This document shows positions 1 to 9,037 of a stretch of 33,833 nt of DNA, in pieces. Origin of the DNA: Ramlibacter sp. GTDB taxonomy: Bacteria; Pseudomonadota; Gammaproteobacteria; Burkholderiales; Burkholderiaceae_C. Within the stretch, counting starts at the first letter, position 1. Every line of letters starts with the position of its first letter. A model generated the notes under the pieces. It did no database searches and was not told the DNA's origin. It worked only from the letters and a program-made list of their open reading frames with translations. The position numbers and the translations under genes are program-made. The stretch spans positions 1-33,833 of the forward strand of contig NZ_JAQGNQ010000019.1 in the NCBI RefSeq assembly GCF_028291745.1, read 5' to 3'.

Positions 1-101
1 TCGGCTGTATATTGTTAACGATCCGGGCAGTCACTCCAGTCCGCTTTCTTCAAGCTCGCCTTCGTTTCCTGCCTACCCCGCTGCGATCAGCGAAGCCTTC
101 G

Positions 102-131
102 ATTATGACACGTTTTAAAGTGTCCCGTCAA
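102..131 (-). promoter_or_regulatory. Strong sigma70 promoter, leader-proximal copy
   Basis: On the minus strand TTGACG (126-131) and CATAAT (102-107) are separated by 18 bp, close to the sigma70 consensus. The start site would lie near position 95. The spacer contains an exact inverted repeat, GACAC-N8-GTGTC (107-124), whose right arm on this strand touches the -10 box. This is the best of the three tandem promoters and probably the main rRNA promoter. The inverted repeat could be a regulator site or chance. Confidence 0.6.
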
Positions 132-287
132 ACCCTGCGGTCTCTGCTGGCTGCCACAACCTTTCGGTTGTCGCTGTCAGCGAAGCCCTCGATTCTATAC
201 TGAATTTCCGGTCGTTTCCGGCGAGGCCGCTTTCTTCTCCAACTCCGGCGCCGCGCTTGCGGAGCGCCGTCGTCAGCGAAGGCCGCG

Positions 288-316
288 ACTATAGCACGGG
301 GAAAACACCTACCCAA
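288..316 (-). promoter_or_regulatory. Upstream rRNA promoter overlapping the end of the oxidoreductase gene
   Basis: On the minus strand TTGGGT (311-316) and TATAGT (288-293) are 17 bp apart. The -35 box is formed by the last codons of the iorB-like gene, whose stop TAG is at 309-311. The middle copy of the start-site motif has TATAGAAT at 192-199 but no recognisable -35 box. Confidence 0.4.
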
Positions 317-2585
317 ACTGGACCAGCGGTAACGAGCGGTACCGCTGTCCAGTCAACGCAAACAGCGCCGCGGCCAGCGCTGGCGCGAGTGGCGGCACCC
401 CGGGTTCGCCGACGCCCGCGGGCGTCCTCTCGCTCGGGACGATCCAGGTCTCCACCACGGGCGCCGAAGCCATTCGGACCATCGGATAGTCGGGGAAGTT
501 TCCCTGGCGCACGACACCATCGACGATGTCGATGCGACCGTGCAGCGCGGCGGTCAATCCGAAGACCACCGCCCCCTCCATCTGCTGGGCAACGATCTGC
601 GGGTTCACCACGGTCCCGCAGTCGATGGCGCAGACCACCCGGTGCACGCGCGGCACACCCTGCTCGATCGAAGCCTCCACCACCTGAGCCACCACGGAGC
701 CGAAGGACTCATGCAGGGCGAAGCCACGTGCGTGCCCCGACGGCAGCGGCCGCGTGGCCCAGCCGGACCGCTCGACAGCCGCCTCCAGCACGGCCAGGTG
801 CCGCGGCGAATCCTTCAGCAGCGTCCGCCGCAACGCCACCGCATCGCGCCGCAGCTCGGTGGCAAGCTCGTCGATGAAGCCCTCGGTGAAGAAGGCGTTG
901 TGCGAATGCCCGACGGACCGCCAGAACCCCACCGGCACGCCCGTGTGCGCGAACACGTGCTCGATGCGCTGGCGCGCGAAGCCATACGGCTGGTCGAACA
1001 GCCCCTCGGAGGCGGTCTTGTCCGGCAGATCGATCGGCCCGGCCAGCTGCGGCATGCCGCGCTCGATCCAGCGCGGCGAAATCGCATCGCCGGCGGAGCG
1101 GACCTGCAGAGCCACCGGCATGCCGCTGGCGTCGATCGTCGCGCGCAAGCGTGCCACCTGCATGGGCCGGTAGAAGTCGTGCCGCATGTCCTCCTCGCGC
1201 GGCCAGATCAATTGCACGGCCACCCCGGGCACGTCCATGGCTACGCGCACGGCCTGCGCCACGTAATCGACTTCCAGCCGGCGCCCGAAGCCCCCACCCA
1301 GCAAGGTGACGGAGAGCTCCACATGGTCCTCCGGCACGCCGGCCACGCGCGCGGCCGCAGCACGGCACATCTGCGGGACCTGGGTCGGCGTCCAGACTTC
1401 CACGCGGTCGCCGGTCACCCGCGCGGTCGCGTTCATCGGCTCCATCGTCGCGTGAGCAAGGAAGGGCGCGCTGTACCAGGCCTCCAGCATGCGCGAGCCG
1501 GGCGAGGCGGGGGCATCGACGTTCCCCCGCGTGTAGAACGCATGCGCGTCGCCGGTTTTCACCGCCTGCTCGAGGTCGCGCGCGATCTGCCGCGTGTCCA
1601 GCGCCGCGCCAACCGGGCGCTGCCAATCGACCTGCACGGCGTCGACGGCGCGCTTGGCCTGCCAGTAGCTCTGTGCGACCACCGCAATACCCGCCGTCGA
1701 GCCGGCATAGGCCGGCAGCACGACGAGCCGCTCCACGCCCGGCATGGCCAGGGCCGCGCTCGCGTCCACGCGCCCCGGTGCACCGCCGATCCGGGGCGCC
1801 AGCCGCAAGGCCGCGAACCGCATTCCGGGCACGCGCACGTCGAGCCCGAAGCGCGCACTGCCATTCACCTTGGCCGGCACATCCAGCCGCTGTACCGGCT
1901 GGCCGATCACGCGCCAGGCCTTGCGGTCCTTCAGTTGCACCTCACCGGGCGGCGTGGCCGATGCGCTGCGCGCCAGGTCGCCGTAGCTGGCCGATCGCCC
2001 CGAAGGATGCGAGACCACGCCATCGACCACCCGCAGTTCCTCCGTCGGCAGCTTCCAGCGCAGGGACGCCGCCCCAAGCAGCGAGGCTCGCGCCGTCGCG
2101 GCCGCCCCGCGCACCACGTCCCACGCATCGGCCACGCTGGTCGATCCGCCGGTGGCGTTCAGCCCCAGCTCGCGCGCCAGCTTGCCGACCAGCCAGCGCC
2201 CCGCCTTCACCCGGCCAAAGCCGTCTTCGCGTTCTTCCTCACCCGGATGAAACGGCAGGTTGCCCAGCAGCATGGCGACGTTGCCGTAGATCGCATCCCA
2301 GCCCGCTTGCTCGATCCGTACCGACGACAGCGGCACGTCCAGTTCTTCCGCCGCGAGTTGCGGCAGCGCCGTGTGCACGCCCTGCCCCATCTCGCTGCGC
2401 GGCATGGCCAGCACCACGCCGCCATCGGGCAGGATCTTGATCCAGCCATTGAGCGCGAAGTCGCCTTCCCCCGGCTGCATCATGGCAGCCAGGCCCACGC
2501 GCGAGCGCTGCGGCAGCGCGGCCCAGCCCACCAGCAGCGCGCCCGCGCCGGCCGTGGTCCCCAGCAGCCAGGCGCGCCGCCTCAC
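309..2585 (-). CDS. iorB: Molybdopterin-binding large subunit of a xanthine-oxidase-family dehydrogenase (IorB type)
   Basis: Catalytic subunit of a molybdenum hydroxylase that inserts oxygen from water into an aldehyde or N-heteroaromatic substrate. I start it at a GTG (2583-2585) that overlaps the stop of the small subunit as GTGA, giving 758 aa, the usual IorB length. The open frame continues upstream only as a shadow of the small-subunit gene. From this start the N-terminus is a twin-arginine signal (RRRAWLLG and a hydrophobic stretch), which indicates export as a folded cofactor-loaded enzyme. Visible motifs are MGQGVH, the cofactor loop GGGFGRR, and GVGEPGVPP near the C-terminus, which carries the active-site glutamate. 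The substrate cannot be told from sequence. A typical partner cytochrome c is absent from the neighbourhood, so the electron acceptor is unknown. Confidence 0.88.
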   Translation of the reverse strand: MRRRAWLLGTTAGAGALLVGWAALPQRSRVGLAAMMQPGEGDFALNGWIKILPDGGVVLAMPRSEMGQGVHTALPQLAAEELDVPLSSVRIEQAGWDAIYGNVAMLLGNLPFHPGEEEREDGFGRVKAGRWLVGKLARELGLNATGGSTSVADAWDVVRGAAATARASLLGAASLRWKLPTEELRVVDGVVSHPSGRSASYGDLARSASATPPGEVQLKDRKAWRVIGQPVQRLDVPAKVNGSARFGLDVRVPGMRFAALRLAPRIGGAPGRVDASAALAMPGVERLVVLPAYAGSTAGIAVVAQSYWQAKRAVDAVQVDWQRPVGAALDTRQIARDLEQAVKTGDAHAFYTRGNVDAPASPGSRMLEAWYSAPFLAHATMEPMNATARVTGDRVEVWTPTQVPQMCRAAAARVAGVPEDHVELSVTLLGGGFGRRLEVDYVAQAVRVAMDVPGVAVQLIWPREEDMRHDFYRPMQVARLRATIDASGMPVALQVRSAGDAISPRWIERGMPQLAGPIDLPDKTASEGLFDQPYGFARQRIEHVFAHTGVPVGFWRSVGHSHNAFFTEGFIDELATELRRDAVALRRTLLKDSPRHLAVLEAAVERSGWATRPLPSGHARGFALHESFGSVVAQVVEASIEQGVPRVHRVVCAIDCGTVVNPQIVAQQMEGAVVFGLTAALHGRIDIVDGVVRQGNFPDYPMVRMASAPVVETWIVPSERTPAGVGEPGVPPLAPALAAALFALTGQRYRSLPLVQFG

Positions 2586-3034
2586 GCCTTGGCCCCGGAG
2601 GCCCGGCGGATCGCCGCCCGCACGCGCTGGTAGGTGCCGCAACGGCAGATGTTCGTCATCGCCTCGTTGATGTCGGCATCGCTCGGCTTGGGCTTGTGCT
2701 GCAGCAGTGCGGCCGCCGCCATCAGCATGCCGCTCTGGCAGTAGCCGCACTGGGGCACCTGTTCGGCGATCCACGCGACCTGCAGCGGATGCGGCCGCGC
2801 CGCCGTGCCCAGCCCCTCGATCGTCTGCACCGCCTGGCCGGCGACGCTGCCCACCGGCATCACGCACGACCGCACCGCCTGGCCGTCGATGCGCACGGTG
2901 CACGCACCGCAGGCGGCAATGCCGCAGCCGTACTTCGTCCCGGTCAGCTGCAACAGGTCGCGCAGCACCCACAGCAGGGGCATCGCCGGATCGGCCTCCA
3001 CCTGCAGGCGCGCACCATTGACATTCAGGTCCAC
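2582..3034 (-). CDS. iorA: (2Fe-2S)-binding small subunit of the molybdenum hydroxylase (IorA type)
   Basis: Electron-transfer subunit that passes electrons from the molybdenum centre through two [2Fe-2S] clusters. The plant-ferredoxin-like N-terminal half carries CGIAACGAC plus a downstream Cys (VRSC). The C-terminal helical half carries CGYC and CRC in the family spacing. I choose GTG at 3034 because GGAGG lies 6 bases upstream and because the protein then begins VDLNVNG, the usual family N-terminus, giving 150 aa. It has no signal peptide of its own and would be exported with the Tat-tagged large subunit. The stop overlaps the start of iorB by 4 bases, so the two are translationally coupled. 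Confidence 0.9.
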   Translation of the reverse strand: MDLNVNGARLQVEADPAMPLLWVLRDLLQLTGTKYGCGIAACGACTVRIDGQAVRSCVMPVGSVAGQAVQTIEGLGTAARPHPLQVAWIAEQVPQCGYCQSGMLMAAAALLQHKPKPSDADINEAMTNICRCGTYQRVRAAIRRASGAKA

Positions 3035-3147
3035 GGAACCCCTCCTCGTACAGCAGGTCCCACTATAGCCAGCCCATCCGCGCACGACGAGCCACCAGAC
3101 CGACCGGCGGCTGCGGTGATACGCTCACTGGCTTTGCTACGCAATCC

Positions 3148-5043
3148 ATGGCCCTGATCACGCTCGCCGACGCCCAGCTCGCCTTCGGGCACGTGGCCCT
3201 CCTCGACCACGCGGACTTTTCACTCGAAGCGGGCGAACGCGTGGGCCTGATCGGCCGCAACGGCGCCGGCAAGTCGTCGATGCTGCGCATCCTCGCCGGC
3301 TTCGAGCGTCCCGACGACGGCGAGATCCAGCGCCAGCAGGGCCTGCACACGGCCTTCGTCGCGCAGGAGCCGGTGCTGGCCGACGAGGCCACCGTGTTCG
3401 ACGCGGTGCAATCCGGCCTGGCCGACGTCATCGGCTTCATCGACGACTACACCCATGGCCGCGGCGACCTGGATTCGCTGCAGGGCCGCATCGAGGCGCA
3501 GGACGGCTGGAACTGGCAGCAACGCGTTGACGAAACCCTGCATCGACTGCACCTGGAACCCGAGACGCGCATTGGCTCGCTCTCGGGCGGCAACCGCAAG
3601 CGGGTGGCCCTCGCCCAGGCGCTGGTGCGCCGACCCGACGTGCTGTTGCTGGACGAACCCACGAACCACCTGGACCTGGATTCCATCGAGTGGCTCGAAG
3701 GCCTGCTGCGGGAATATCGTGGCAGCGTCATGCTGATCACGCACGACCGCGCGTTTCTCGATGGGGTCGCCACGCGCATCGTCGAACTCGATCGCGGCAA
3801 GCTGCTGTCGTATCCGGGCAATTTCAGCAGGTACCAGGCGTTGAAGCAGGAGCAGCTCGCGTACGAGGCGGTGATCAACGCCAAGGCGGACAAGCTGCTG
3901 GCGCAGGAAGAAATCTGGATCCGCAAGGGGGTCGAGGCGCGGCGCACGCGCGCGCAGGGCCGCATCACGCGGCTGGAGCAACTGCGCAACCGGCGGACCG
4001 CGCGGCGCGACGCGCTGGGCCGCGTCAGCATGGACGTGGCGACGGGCCAGGCCAGCGGCAAGATCGTGGCGGAGCTCACCAAGGTCACCAAGTCCTTCGG
4101 CGAGCAGACGGTCGTGCGGGACTTCACCGCCACCATCCTGCGCGGCGACAAGGTCGGCCTGGTCGGGCCCAACGGCTCCGGCAAGACGACGCTGCTCAAG
4201 CTGATTCTCGGAGAGCTCGCCGCCGACGCCGGCAAGGTGCGCCAGGGTGCGAACCTGCAGGTCGCCTATTTCGACCAGATGCGCACTGCGATCGACCCCA
4301 ATGCGACGCTGGAGGACTTCATCAGCCCCGGCAGCGAATGGATCGAGATCGGCCGCCAGCGCAAGCACGTCAAGAGCTATCTGGGTGACTTCCTGTTCTC
4401 GCCCGCCCGTTCCAACTCCCCGGTGCGATCGCTCTCGGGCGGCGAGCGCAACCGCCTGCTGCTGGCGCGGCTGTTTGCCCGTCCCGCCAACGTGCTGGTG
4501 CTGGACGAGCCGACCAACGACCTCGACATCGACACCCTCGAACTGCTCGAGGAACTGCTGCAGGACTACGAGGGCACGGTGTTCCTGGTGAGCCACGATC
4601 GCGCGTTCCTGGACAACGTGGTCACCAGCACCATCGCCTTCGAGGGTGACGGCCGCTGGCGCGAATACGAAGGCGGGGTCGAGGACTGGCTGACGCAGTC
4701 GCGCCGCGCGCGCGCGATCGCCGAAGCGAACGCCGCCCCGGCCACGCCGACGCCCACGACCGCGACCGCGACCCGCGAGAAGGCGCCCGCCACGCCGGTG
4801 CCGGCTACCCCCGCCGCCGCGCGCCGCAAGCTGGGCTTCAAGGAGCAGCGCGAGCTCGATGCGCTGCCCGGCCTGATCGCATCGCTGGAGCAGGAGCAGA
4901 AGTCCATCCAGGCCGAACTCGCCTCCGGCGCCGTCTACCGCGACGATCCCGGCCGGGCGCAGCAACTGGCGGCCCGCGGCGAGCGCATCGAAGAGGAACT
5001 GATGGCGGCACTCGAGCGCTGGGAAGCCCTGGGTCAGCTGTAG
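3148..5043 (+). CDS. uup: ABC-F family ATP-binding protein Uup
   Basis: Soluble tandem ABC ATPase of the ABC-F class, which acts on the ribosome or on branched DNA and is not a transporter. The 631-aa protein has two nucleotide-binding domains. Domain 1 has Walker A GRNGAGKS (36-43), signature LSGGN (145-149) and Walker B with D169/E170. Domain 2 has Walker A GPNGSGKT (340-347), signature LSGGE (429-433) and LVLDEPTNDLD around 453. The basic inter-domain linker lies around 220-310. An Ala/Pro/Thr-rich hinge near 535-560 leads to a C-terminal coiled-coil domain (about 560-631), which identifies Uup among ABC-F types. No clear Shine-Dalgarno precedes the ATG. It diverges from iorA across about 110 bp. 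Confidence 0.93.
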   Translation: MALITLADAQLAFGHVALLDHADFSLEAGERVGLIGRNGAGKSSMLRILAGFERPDDGEIQRQQGLHTAFVAQEPVLADEATVFDAVQSGLADVIGFIDDYTHGRGDLDSLQGRIEAQDGWNWQQRVDETLHRLHLEPETRIGSLSGGNRKRVALAQALVRRPDVLLLDEPTNHLDLDSIEWLEGLLREYRGSVMLITHDRAFLDGVATRIVELDRGKLLSYPGNFSRYQALKQEQLAYEAVINAKADKLLAQEEIWIRKGVEARRTRAQGRITRLEQLRNRRTARRDALGRVSMDVATGQASGKIVAELTKVTKSFGEQTVVRDFTATILRGDKVGLVGPNGSGKTTLLKLILGELAADAGKVRQGANLQVAYFDQMRTAIDPNATLEDFISPGSEWIEIGRQRKHVKSYLGDFLFSPARSNSPVRSLSGGERNRLLLARLFARPANVLVLDEPTNDLDIDTLELLEELLQDYEGTVFLVSHDRAFLDNVVTSTIAFEGDGRWREYEGGVEDWLTQSRRARAIAEANAAPATPTPTTATATREKAPATPVPATPAAARRKLGFKEQRELDALPGLIASLEQEQKSIQAELASGAVYRDDPGRAQQLAARGERIEEELMAALERWEALGQL

Positions 5044-5126
5044 GCGCCGGCCCGCAATCACTGGCGGCCCCTGCTGACCTTGCCGCCGGCCCGCAGGGCC
5101 AACTCGGCGGCTACAGTCGCTGCACC

Positions 5127-6845
5127 ATGCAGACCTGCCCGCCCGTACCCAGCGTTTCCCTCGCCGCGCCCCTGTGGCCGCGGATCTTCCGCTGGTTCAT
5201 CACGGCCTTCTTCCTGGGCTGGGCCAGCGGCTGCGCCAGCCTGCCGGCCAACATCGGGCGGGTCCCTTCGGCGGCGCTCGCGCAGCCGGAAAGCACCGCG
5301 CTTGGCCAGCTCGCGCAGGACCGGCGAGCGCAGGCTGGCGCGCGCAGCGACTCCGCCTTCTACCTGCTCGGCGGGGTGGACGCCGCGCTGGCCAGCCGGC
5401 TCTCTCTGGTCGACGGAGCGCAGCGCACGCTCGACCTGCAGTACTACGCCATCCATGCGGACTCCAGCACCGAGGTGATCCTGCAGCGCGTGCGGGAGGC
5501 CGCGCGGCGCGGCGTGCGCGTGCGCATCCTGCTGGACGACTTCAACTCGGTGGGCGAGGACGCGCAGGTGCTGCGCCTGGCCTTCGAGCCCAACGTGCAG
5601 ATGCGCCTGTTCAATCCGCTCACCGGCTCGCGCCGCAACATGGCCGCGCGCATCCTCAGCTCGATGCACGATTTCAGCAGCATGCAAAAGCGCATGCACA
5701 ACAAGCTGTTCATCGCCGACAACGCCTGGGGCATCACCGGCGGCCGCAACCTCGGTGACATGTACTTCGGGACGGGGGACAAGGAGAACTTCGTGGACCT
5801 CGACGTGCTCGCGGTCGGCCGGATCGTGCGCGACATGTCCACGAGCTTCGACCGCTTCTGGAACGACGAGCTGGCCTACCCGGTGCAGACGCTGCTCGAT
5901 CCCGAAGACCTCGACGCCTTGCGCAAGCCGGAACCCTCGGCTTCCGGCGCACCCGGCACCCCGGGCGTGCAAGCGCAGGGCCAGGTCTTGCCGGTGACCT
6001 TGTCGCAAACCGTGCTGCCCACGGTGACGCCCGCGGAGGCGGCGCAGGCGGAGCGCACGCCCATCGACTTGAACACCGTGCCCCTCATCTGGGCACCGTC
6101 CACCTTGCTGGCCGACAAGCCCGGCAAAGTCGGCCCCGACGACGACGAGGTGAACGCCGGCGACACCGCGATCGACGGCCTCCTGAGCCTGATCCAGCAG
6201 GCGCAGCGCGACGTGCTGATCATCTCGCCGTACTTCGTCCCCGGCGACCACATGATGGCCGTCTACCAGCAGTTGCGGCAACGCGGCGTGCGCATCCGGG
6301 TGCTGACGAATTCGCTCGCGTCCAACGACGCGCCAGCGGCGCATGCCGGCTATGCCCGCTTCCGCGACGGCCTGCTGGCCATGGGTGTCGAGATCTACGA
6401 GATGCGCTCCGATCCGGACACCGCAAACAAGCTGCTCGGCTCCCACGGTGCCGGCAGCAACGAACACCGCGGCACCTGGCTGGGCAGCGGCGTGGGCGGT
6501 TCCAAGGGCGGCACCTCGCGCGCGAGCCTGCACTCCAAGGTGGTGATCATCGACCAGCGCCTGGCGATGATCGGCTCCATGAACCTGGACCTGCGCTCCG
6601 CGCTGAAGAACAGCGAGGTCGGCCTGGTGATCCGCAGTGCCGCCGTGGCGCAGCAGGCCACGCAGCAGGTCGAGACGACCCTCACCACCGCGGCGTACCG
6701 GCTGGAACGCCGCGACGGCCATTTCTACTGGCAGGCGCCGGCCGGCGCCTCCTTCCCCAGCGAGACCAGCGAACCGGGCGCAAGCGCCAAGCTCAAGCTG
6801 ATGGTGCGCGTGCTGGGCCCCTTCGCCCCCGAACAGATGCTCTGA
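5127..6845 (+). CDS. Phospholipase D family lipoprotein, cardiolipin synthase C-like
   Basis: Predicted membrane-anchored phosphatidyltransferase or phospholipase of the PLD superfamily, closest in layout to ClsC/YmdC. The N-terminus has a hydrophobic stretch ending in a lipobox (WASGC, Cys36), so the mature protein should be a lipoprotein facing the periplasm. Two HKD motifs are present: HNKLFIAD (H191, K193, D198) followed by GGRN, and HSKVVIID (H469, K471, D476) followed by GSMN. The 572 aa exceed E. coli ClsC by about 100 residues, mainly through an insert around 265-340. The gene stands 83 bp after uup and ends 6 bp from the convergent MocR gene, with no terminator hairpin in between. 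Confidence 0.85.
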   Translation: MQTCPPVPSVSLAAPLWPRIFRWFITAFFLGWASGCASLPANIGRVPSAALAQPESTALGQLAQDRRAQAGARSDSAFYLLGGVDAALASRLSLVDGAQRTLDLQYYAIHADSSTEVILQRVREAARRGVRVRILLDDFNSVGEDAQVLRLAFEPNVQMRLFNPLTGSRRNMAARILSSMHDFSSMQKRMHNKLFIADNAWGITGGRNLGDMYFGTGDKENFVDLDVLAVGRIVRDMSTSFDRFWNDELAYPVQTLLDPEDLDALRKPEPSASGAPGTPGVQAQGQVLPVTLSQTVLPTVTPAEAAQAERTPIDLNTVPLIWAPSTLLADKPGKVGPDDDEVNAGDTAIDGLLSLIQQAQRDVLIISPYFVPGDHMMAVYQQLRQRGVRIRVLTNSLASNDAPAAHAGYARFRDGLLAMGVEIYEMRSDPDTANKLLGSHGAGSNEHRGTWLGSGVGGSKGGTSRASLHSKVVIIDQRLAMIGSMNLDLRSALKNSEVGLVIRSAAVAQQATQQVETTLTTAAYRLERRDGHFYWQAPAGASFPSETSEPGASAKLKLMVRVLGPFAPEQML

Positions 6846-6851
6846 GGCCGC

Positions 6852-8297
6852 TCACATCTTCTTCACGAGTTCCGCGTAGCGCTTCCAGAAAGTCGCGTCC
6901 TGCGCGGTCGTGAAGTTGATGCGCATCAGCGTGCTGGGCGTGCGTTCGGCATGGAACAGCGCGCCGGGCGCGAGCAGGTAGCCCTCGTCCATCATGCGCT
7001 GCGAAAGGACATCGGTATCGACGCCCGTGTCCACCCATCCGAACAGGCCCGCCGGTTCGGCGGCGAAGCGGCAGCCTGCCTGCAGGGCGAGCTTGACGCT
7101 GCGGCTGCGCGCGCCGTCCAGCCGGGTGCGTATGCGTTCGCAGTGGCGGCGCAAGTGGCCCTGCTCGATGCACAGGGCCAATGCCTTTTCCAGCAGCGCC
7201 GGCGTGGTCAGTGTCGCCAGCAGCTTGGTGTCCAGCAATTGCTCCACCAGCGCCGGCGGTGCCGCCAGGAAGCCGATGCGCCAGTTGGGCGCCACGATCT
7301 TGGCGAAGCCACTGACATAGATCGTTCGCTGCAGGCCGTCCAGTGCGCAAAGGCGTGTCGCATGCGTCGGTGCGATGTGGCTGTAGGTGTCGTCTTCGAC
7401 GATGTGGAAGTCGTGCTGGTTGGCCAGTTGCAGGATCCGGTGCGCGCTGCCGGGTGACAGGCAATAGCTGGTCGGGTTGTGGAACACGCTCACGCTGACA
7501 TAGAGCTTGGGCTTGTGCAGCGCGCAGTACTTCGCCATCACCTCGAGGTCGGGGCCGTCGGCGCGCCGCGGCACCGGCAGCAGGCGCATGCCCAGGGCGG
7601 TCAGGCGCGCGAACTCCACCGCCCAGCCCGGCTCCTCCACCATCACCGGGTCGCCGGGGCGCAGCAGGGTGCGGCTGACGATGTCCAGCGCGTGGGTCGC
7701 GCCCACCGAGGTGATGATCTGCTCGGGCGACGCCGGCACGCTCAGCGCGGCGAGCCTGGTCGCAAGCGCGCGCCGCAGGCCCGCGTCGCCCAGCGGCTCG
7801 CCGTATTGCAGCGAGAACTCGTGCAGCGTGCGCGTGTTGGTGACCTTGCGCACCGCCGCCGGCATGAAGGTCGTCTCCAGCCAGTCCGAGGGAAAGACAC
7901 CCATCCCGGGCTGCGGCTTGTCGCTGATCTTGTGGAACATGCCGCGGATCAGCGCCGTCGCGTTCACCGGCGCCGCCGGCCCGCGGCGCGCCACCAGCCA
8001 GTGCGCCGCGTTCCACCCGGGCGGGTGGGCGGACTCGCCGGCCTGCTCGGTCTCCGCCGGCGCGGGCGCCGCCTCGCGCACGAAGAAGCCGCGGTTCTTG
8101 CGCGCCTCCACCAGGCCCTGCGCCAGCAACTGGTCGTACGCCGCGACCACGGTGGAGGGACTCACCCCGTGCTGCTGCGCGCACTGGCGCACGGAAGGCA
8201 GCCGCGCCCCGGGCACGAGCAGGCGATTGCGGATGCGTTCGCCAAAGCGTCCCGCGAGCTGCTCGGTGAGCGACTGGGAGGGGGTCTTCATCAGCAT
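6852..8297 (-). CDS. MocR-type transcriptional regulator (GntR wHTH fused to aminotransferase fold)
   Basis: PLP-dependent regulator of 481 aa. An N-terminal GntR winged helix (about 8-75, with LPSVRQCAQQHGVSPSTV) is linked to a class I aminotransferase-like domain (about 130-481). The PLP lysine is K333 in SGFAKIVAPNWRIG, and EDDTY around 301-305 carries the pyridine-nitrogen Asp. I start at ATG 8297 (MLMKTPSQS); the ATG at 8291 is also possible, and the longer open frame runs through the operator region and is rejected. It diverges from a LysE-type exporter gene across a region with repeated TACTGG half-sites. By analogy with other MocR proteins it probably activates the divergent genes in response to an amino acid or amine. 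The effector is unknown. Confidence 0.9.
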   Translation of the reverse strand: MLMKTPSQSLTEQLAGRFGERIRNRLLVPGARLPSVRQCAQQHGVSPSTVVAAYDQLLAQGLVEARKNRGFFVREAAPAPAETEQAGESAHPPGWNAAHWLVARRGPAAPVNATALIRGMFHKISDKPQPGMGVFPSDWLETTFMPAAVRKVTNTRTLHEFSLQYGEPLGDAGLRRALATRLAALSVPASPEQIITSVGATHALDIVSRTLLRPGDPVMVEEPGWAVEFARLTALGMRLLPVPRRADGPDLEVMAKYCALHKPKLYVSVSVFHNPTSYCLSPGSAHRILQLANQHDFHIVEDDTYSHIAPTHATRLCALDGLQRTIYVSGFAKIVAPNWRIGFLAAPPALVEQLLDTKLLATLTTPALLEKALALCIEQGHLRRHCERIRTRLDGARSRSVKLALQAGCRFAAEPAGLFGWVDTGVDTDVLSQRMMDEGYLLAPGALFHAERTPSTLMRINFTTAQDATFWKRYAELVKKM

Positions 8298-8309
8298 GGG
8301 AGGGCCTCG

Positions 8310-8365
8310 TGTACTGGCACGCCAGCCAGTACAGATCACGCGAGTGACCCGAAAAACTGTACTGG
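8310..8365. promoter_or_regulatory. Probable MocR operator with three TACTGG half-sites
   Basis: Between the divergent starts lie TGTACTGG (8310-8317), CCAGTACAG (8326-8334) and CTGTACTGG (8357-8365). The last two are exact 9-bp reverse complements 22 bp apart, and the first two form a closer inverted pair. MocR regulators usually bind two or three repeats in such divergent spacers, so these are the natural sites. I cannot place a convincing -35/-10 pair for either direction. Confidence 0.6.
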
Positions 8366-8422
8366 TGGTGTATTGCTGCCCAAGATTACATTGGCCCCGA
8401 TGCACCCGCAAGTCCCCACCCC

Positions 8423-9037
8423 ATGAGCCCCGCCGAAATCACTGCCCTGCTGTTGTTCTGCACTGCGATGAGTTTTTCGCCGGGGCCGAACACGACCCTC
8501 GCCACCGCGCTGGCGGCCAACGGCGGCCTCAAGCGCGCGCTGCGCTTCTGCCTCGCCGTGCCCGCGGGTTGGACGGTGCTGATGGCGGGCAGCGGCCTCG
8601 GCCTGGGCGCGCTGGTGCTGGGCCTGCCGGCCTTGCGTTGGGCGGTGAAGATCGCCGGCATCGCCTACATGCTGTGGCTCGCCTGGAAGCTCGCGCGCGC
8701 CGGCCAGCTGGCGCAGGTCGATGCCGCGCGTTTGCGCGTGACCTTCTGGCAAGGCGTCGGCCTGCAGTTCCTGAACATCAAGGCCTGGATGCTGGCGTTG
8801 ACGCTCACCGCCGGCTGGGTGGTGAACGCAGGCGCTGCGCCGGCGCGCAATCCCGGCGAGCGGCTGGCGATCATCTGCGGCTTCATGGCGCTGTTCGCCT
8901 TCGCCAGCAACTTCACCTATGCGCTGGTGGGTTCGCTGCTGCGGAACTGGCTCGCGCAAGGTCAGCGCCTGCTCTGGTTCAACCGCATGCTGGCGTTGGT
9001 GCTGGTGGGCACCGCCGGCTGGATGGCGAAACTATGA
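8423..9037 (+). CDS. LysE/RhtB family amino acid exporter
   Basis: Inner-membrane exporter of 204 aa, the usual family length, with about six hydrophobic segments. The first helix carries the family signature SPGPNT. It begins 126 bp from the divergent MocR gene and is the first gene of a tight train. Its stop overlaps the next start as ATGA (9034-9037). LysE/RhtB members export basic or neutral amino acids and homoserine lactones; the substrate here is not determined by sequence. Pairing with a MocR regulator and a second exporter suggests relief from an accumulating amino acid or analogue. Confidence 0.88.
   Translation: MSPAEITALLLFCTAMSFSPGPNTTLATALAANGGLKRALRFCLAVPAGWTVLMAGSGLGLGALVLGLPALRWAVKIAGIAYMLWLAWKLARAGQLAQVDAARLRVTFWQGVGLQFLNIKAWMLALTLTAGWVVNAGAAPARNPGERLAIICGFMALFAFASNFTYALVGSLLRNWLAQGQRLLWFNRMLALVLVGTAGWMAKL

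Larger units (their letters stand above)
1..320 (-). promoter_or_regulatory. rRNA operon promoter and leader region, reading out of the left edge
   Basis: Read on the minus strand, the last 22 bases contain ATCGTTAACAAT followed by ATACAGCCGA. This matches the boxA element and adjoining 16S leader of Burkholderiales rrn operons, and is parallel to CTCTTTAACAATTTA in the E. coli leader. Upstream lie three copies of a motif of the form (T/C)AxAATCGAxGGCTTCGCTGA at 87-107, 177-199 and 273-294, spaced 90 and 96 bp. Each places a -10-like box next to a GC-rich start-site segment, as expected for tandem rRNA promoters. The 16S gene itself would start left of the window, so the assignment rests on leader similarity recalled from known operons. 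No protein-coding gene is convincing here. A hairpin (ACAACC-TTTC-GGTTGT) lies at 156-171. Confidence 0.6.

Noticed and set aside
12..203. 63-codon open frame at the left edge
   Set aside because: Runs through the rRNA leader and tandem promoter repeats on the opposite strand; composition is not protein-like.
540..2633. 697-codon plus-strand open frame opposite the molybdenum hydroxylase gene
   Set aside because: Antisense shadow: His/Arg/Gln-rich low-complexity translation, no domain, and the opposite strand carries an intact IorB.
3220..5061. 613-codon minus-strand open frame opposite uup
   Set aside because: Shadow of a high-GC gene; the plus strand has every ABC-F motif.
8298..8411. N-terminal extension of the MocR regulator to 8411
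   Set aside because: It would be encoded by the divergent operator region and has no GntR-like sequence; ATG 8297 gives the family start.
7507..9033. Long upstream extension of the EamA frame across the MocR and LysE genes
   Set aside because: Only the part from ATG 9034 is EamA-like; the extension is antisense to MocR and out of frame with LysE.
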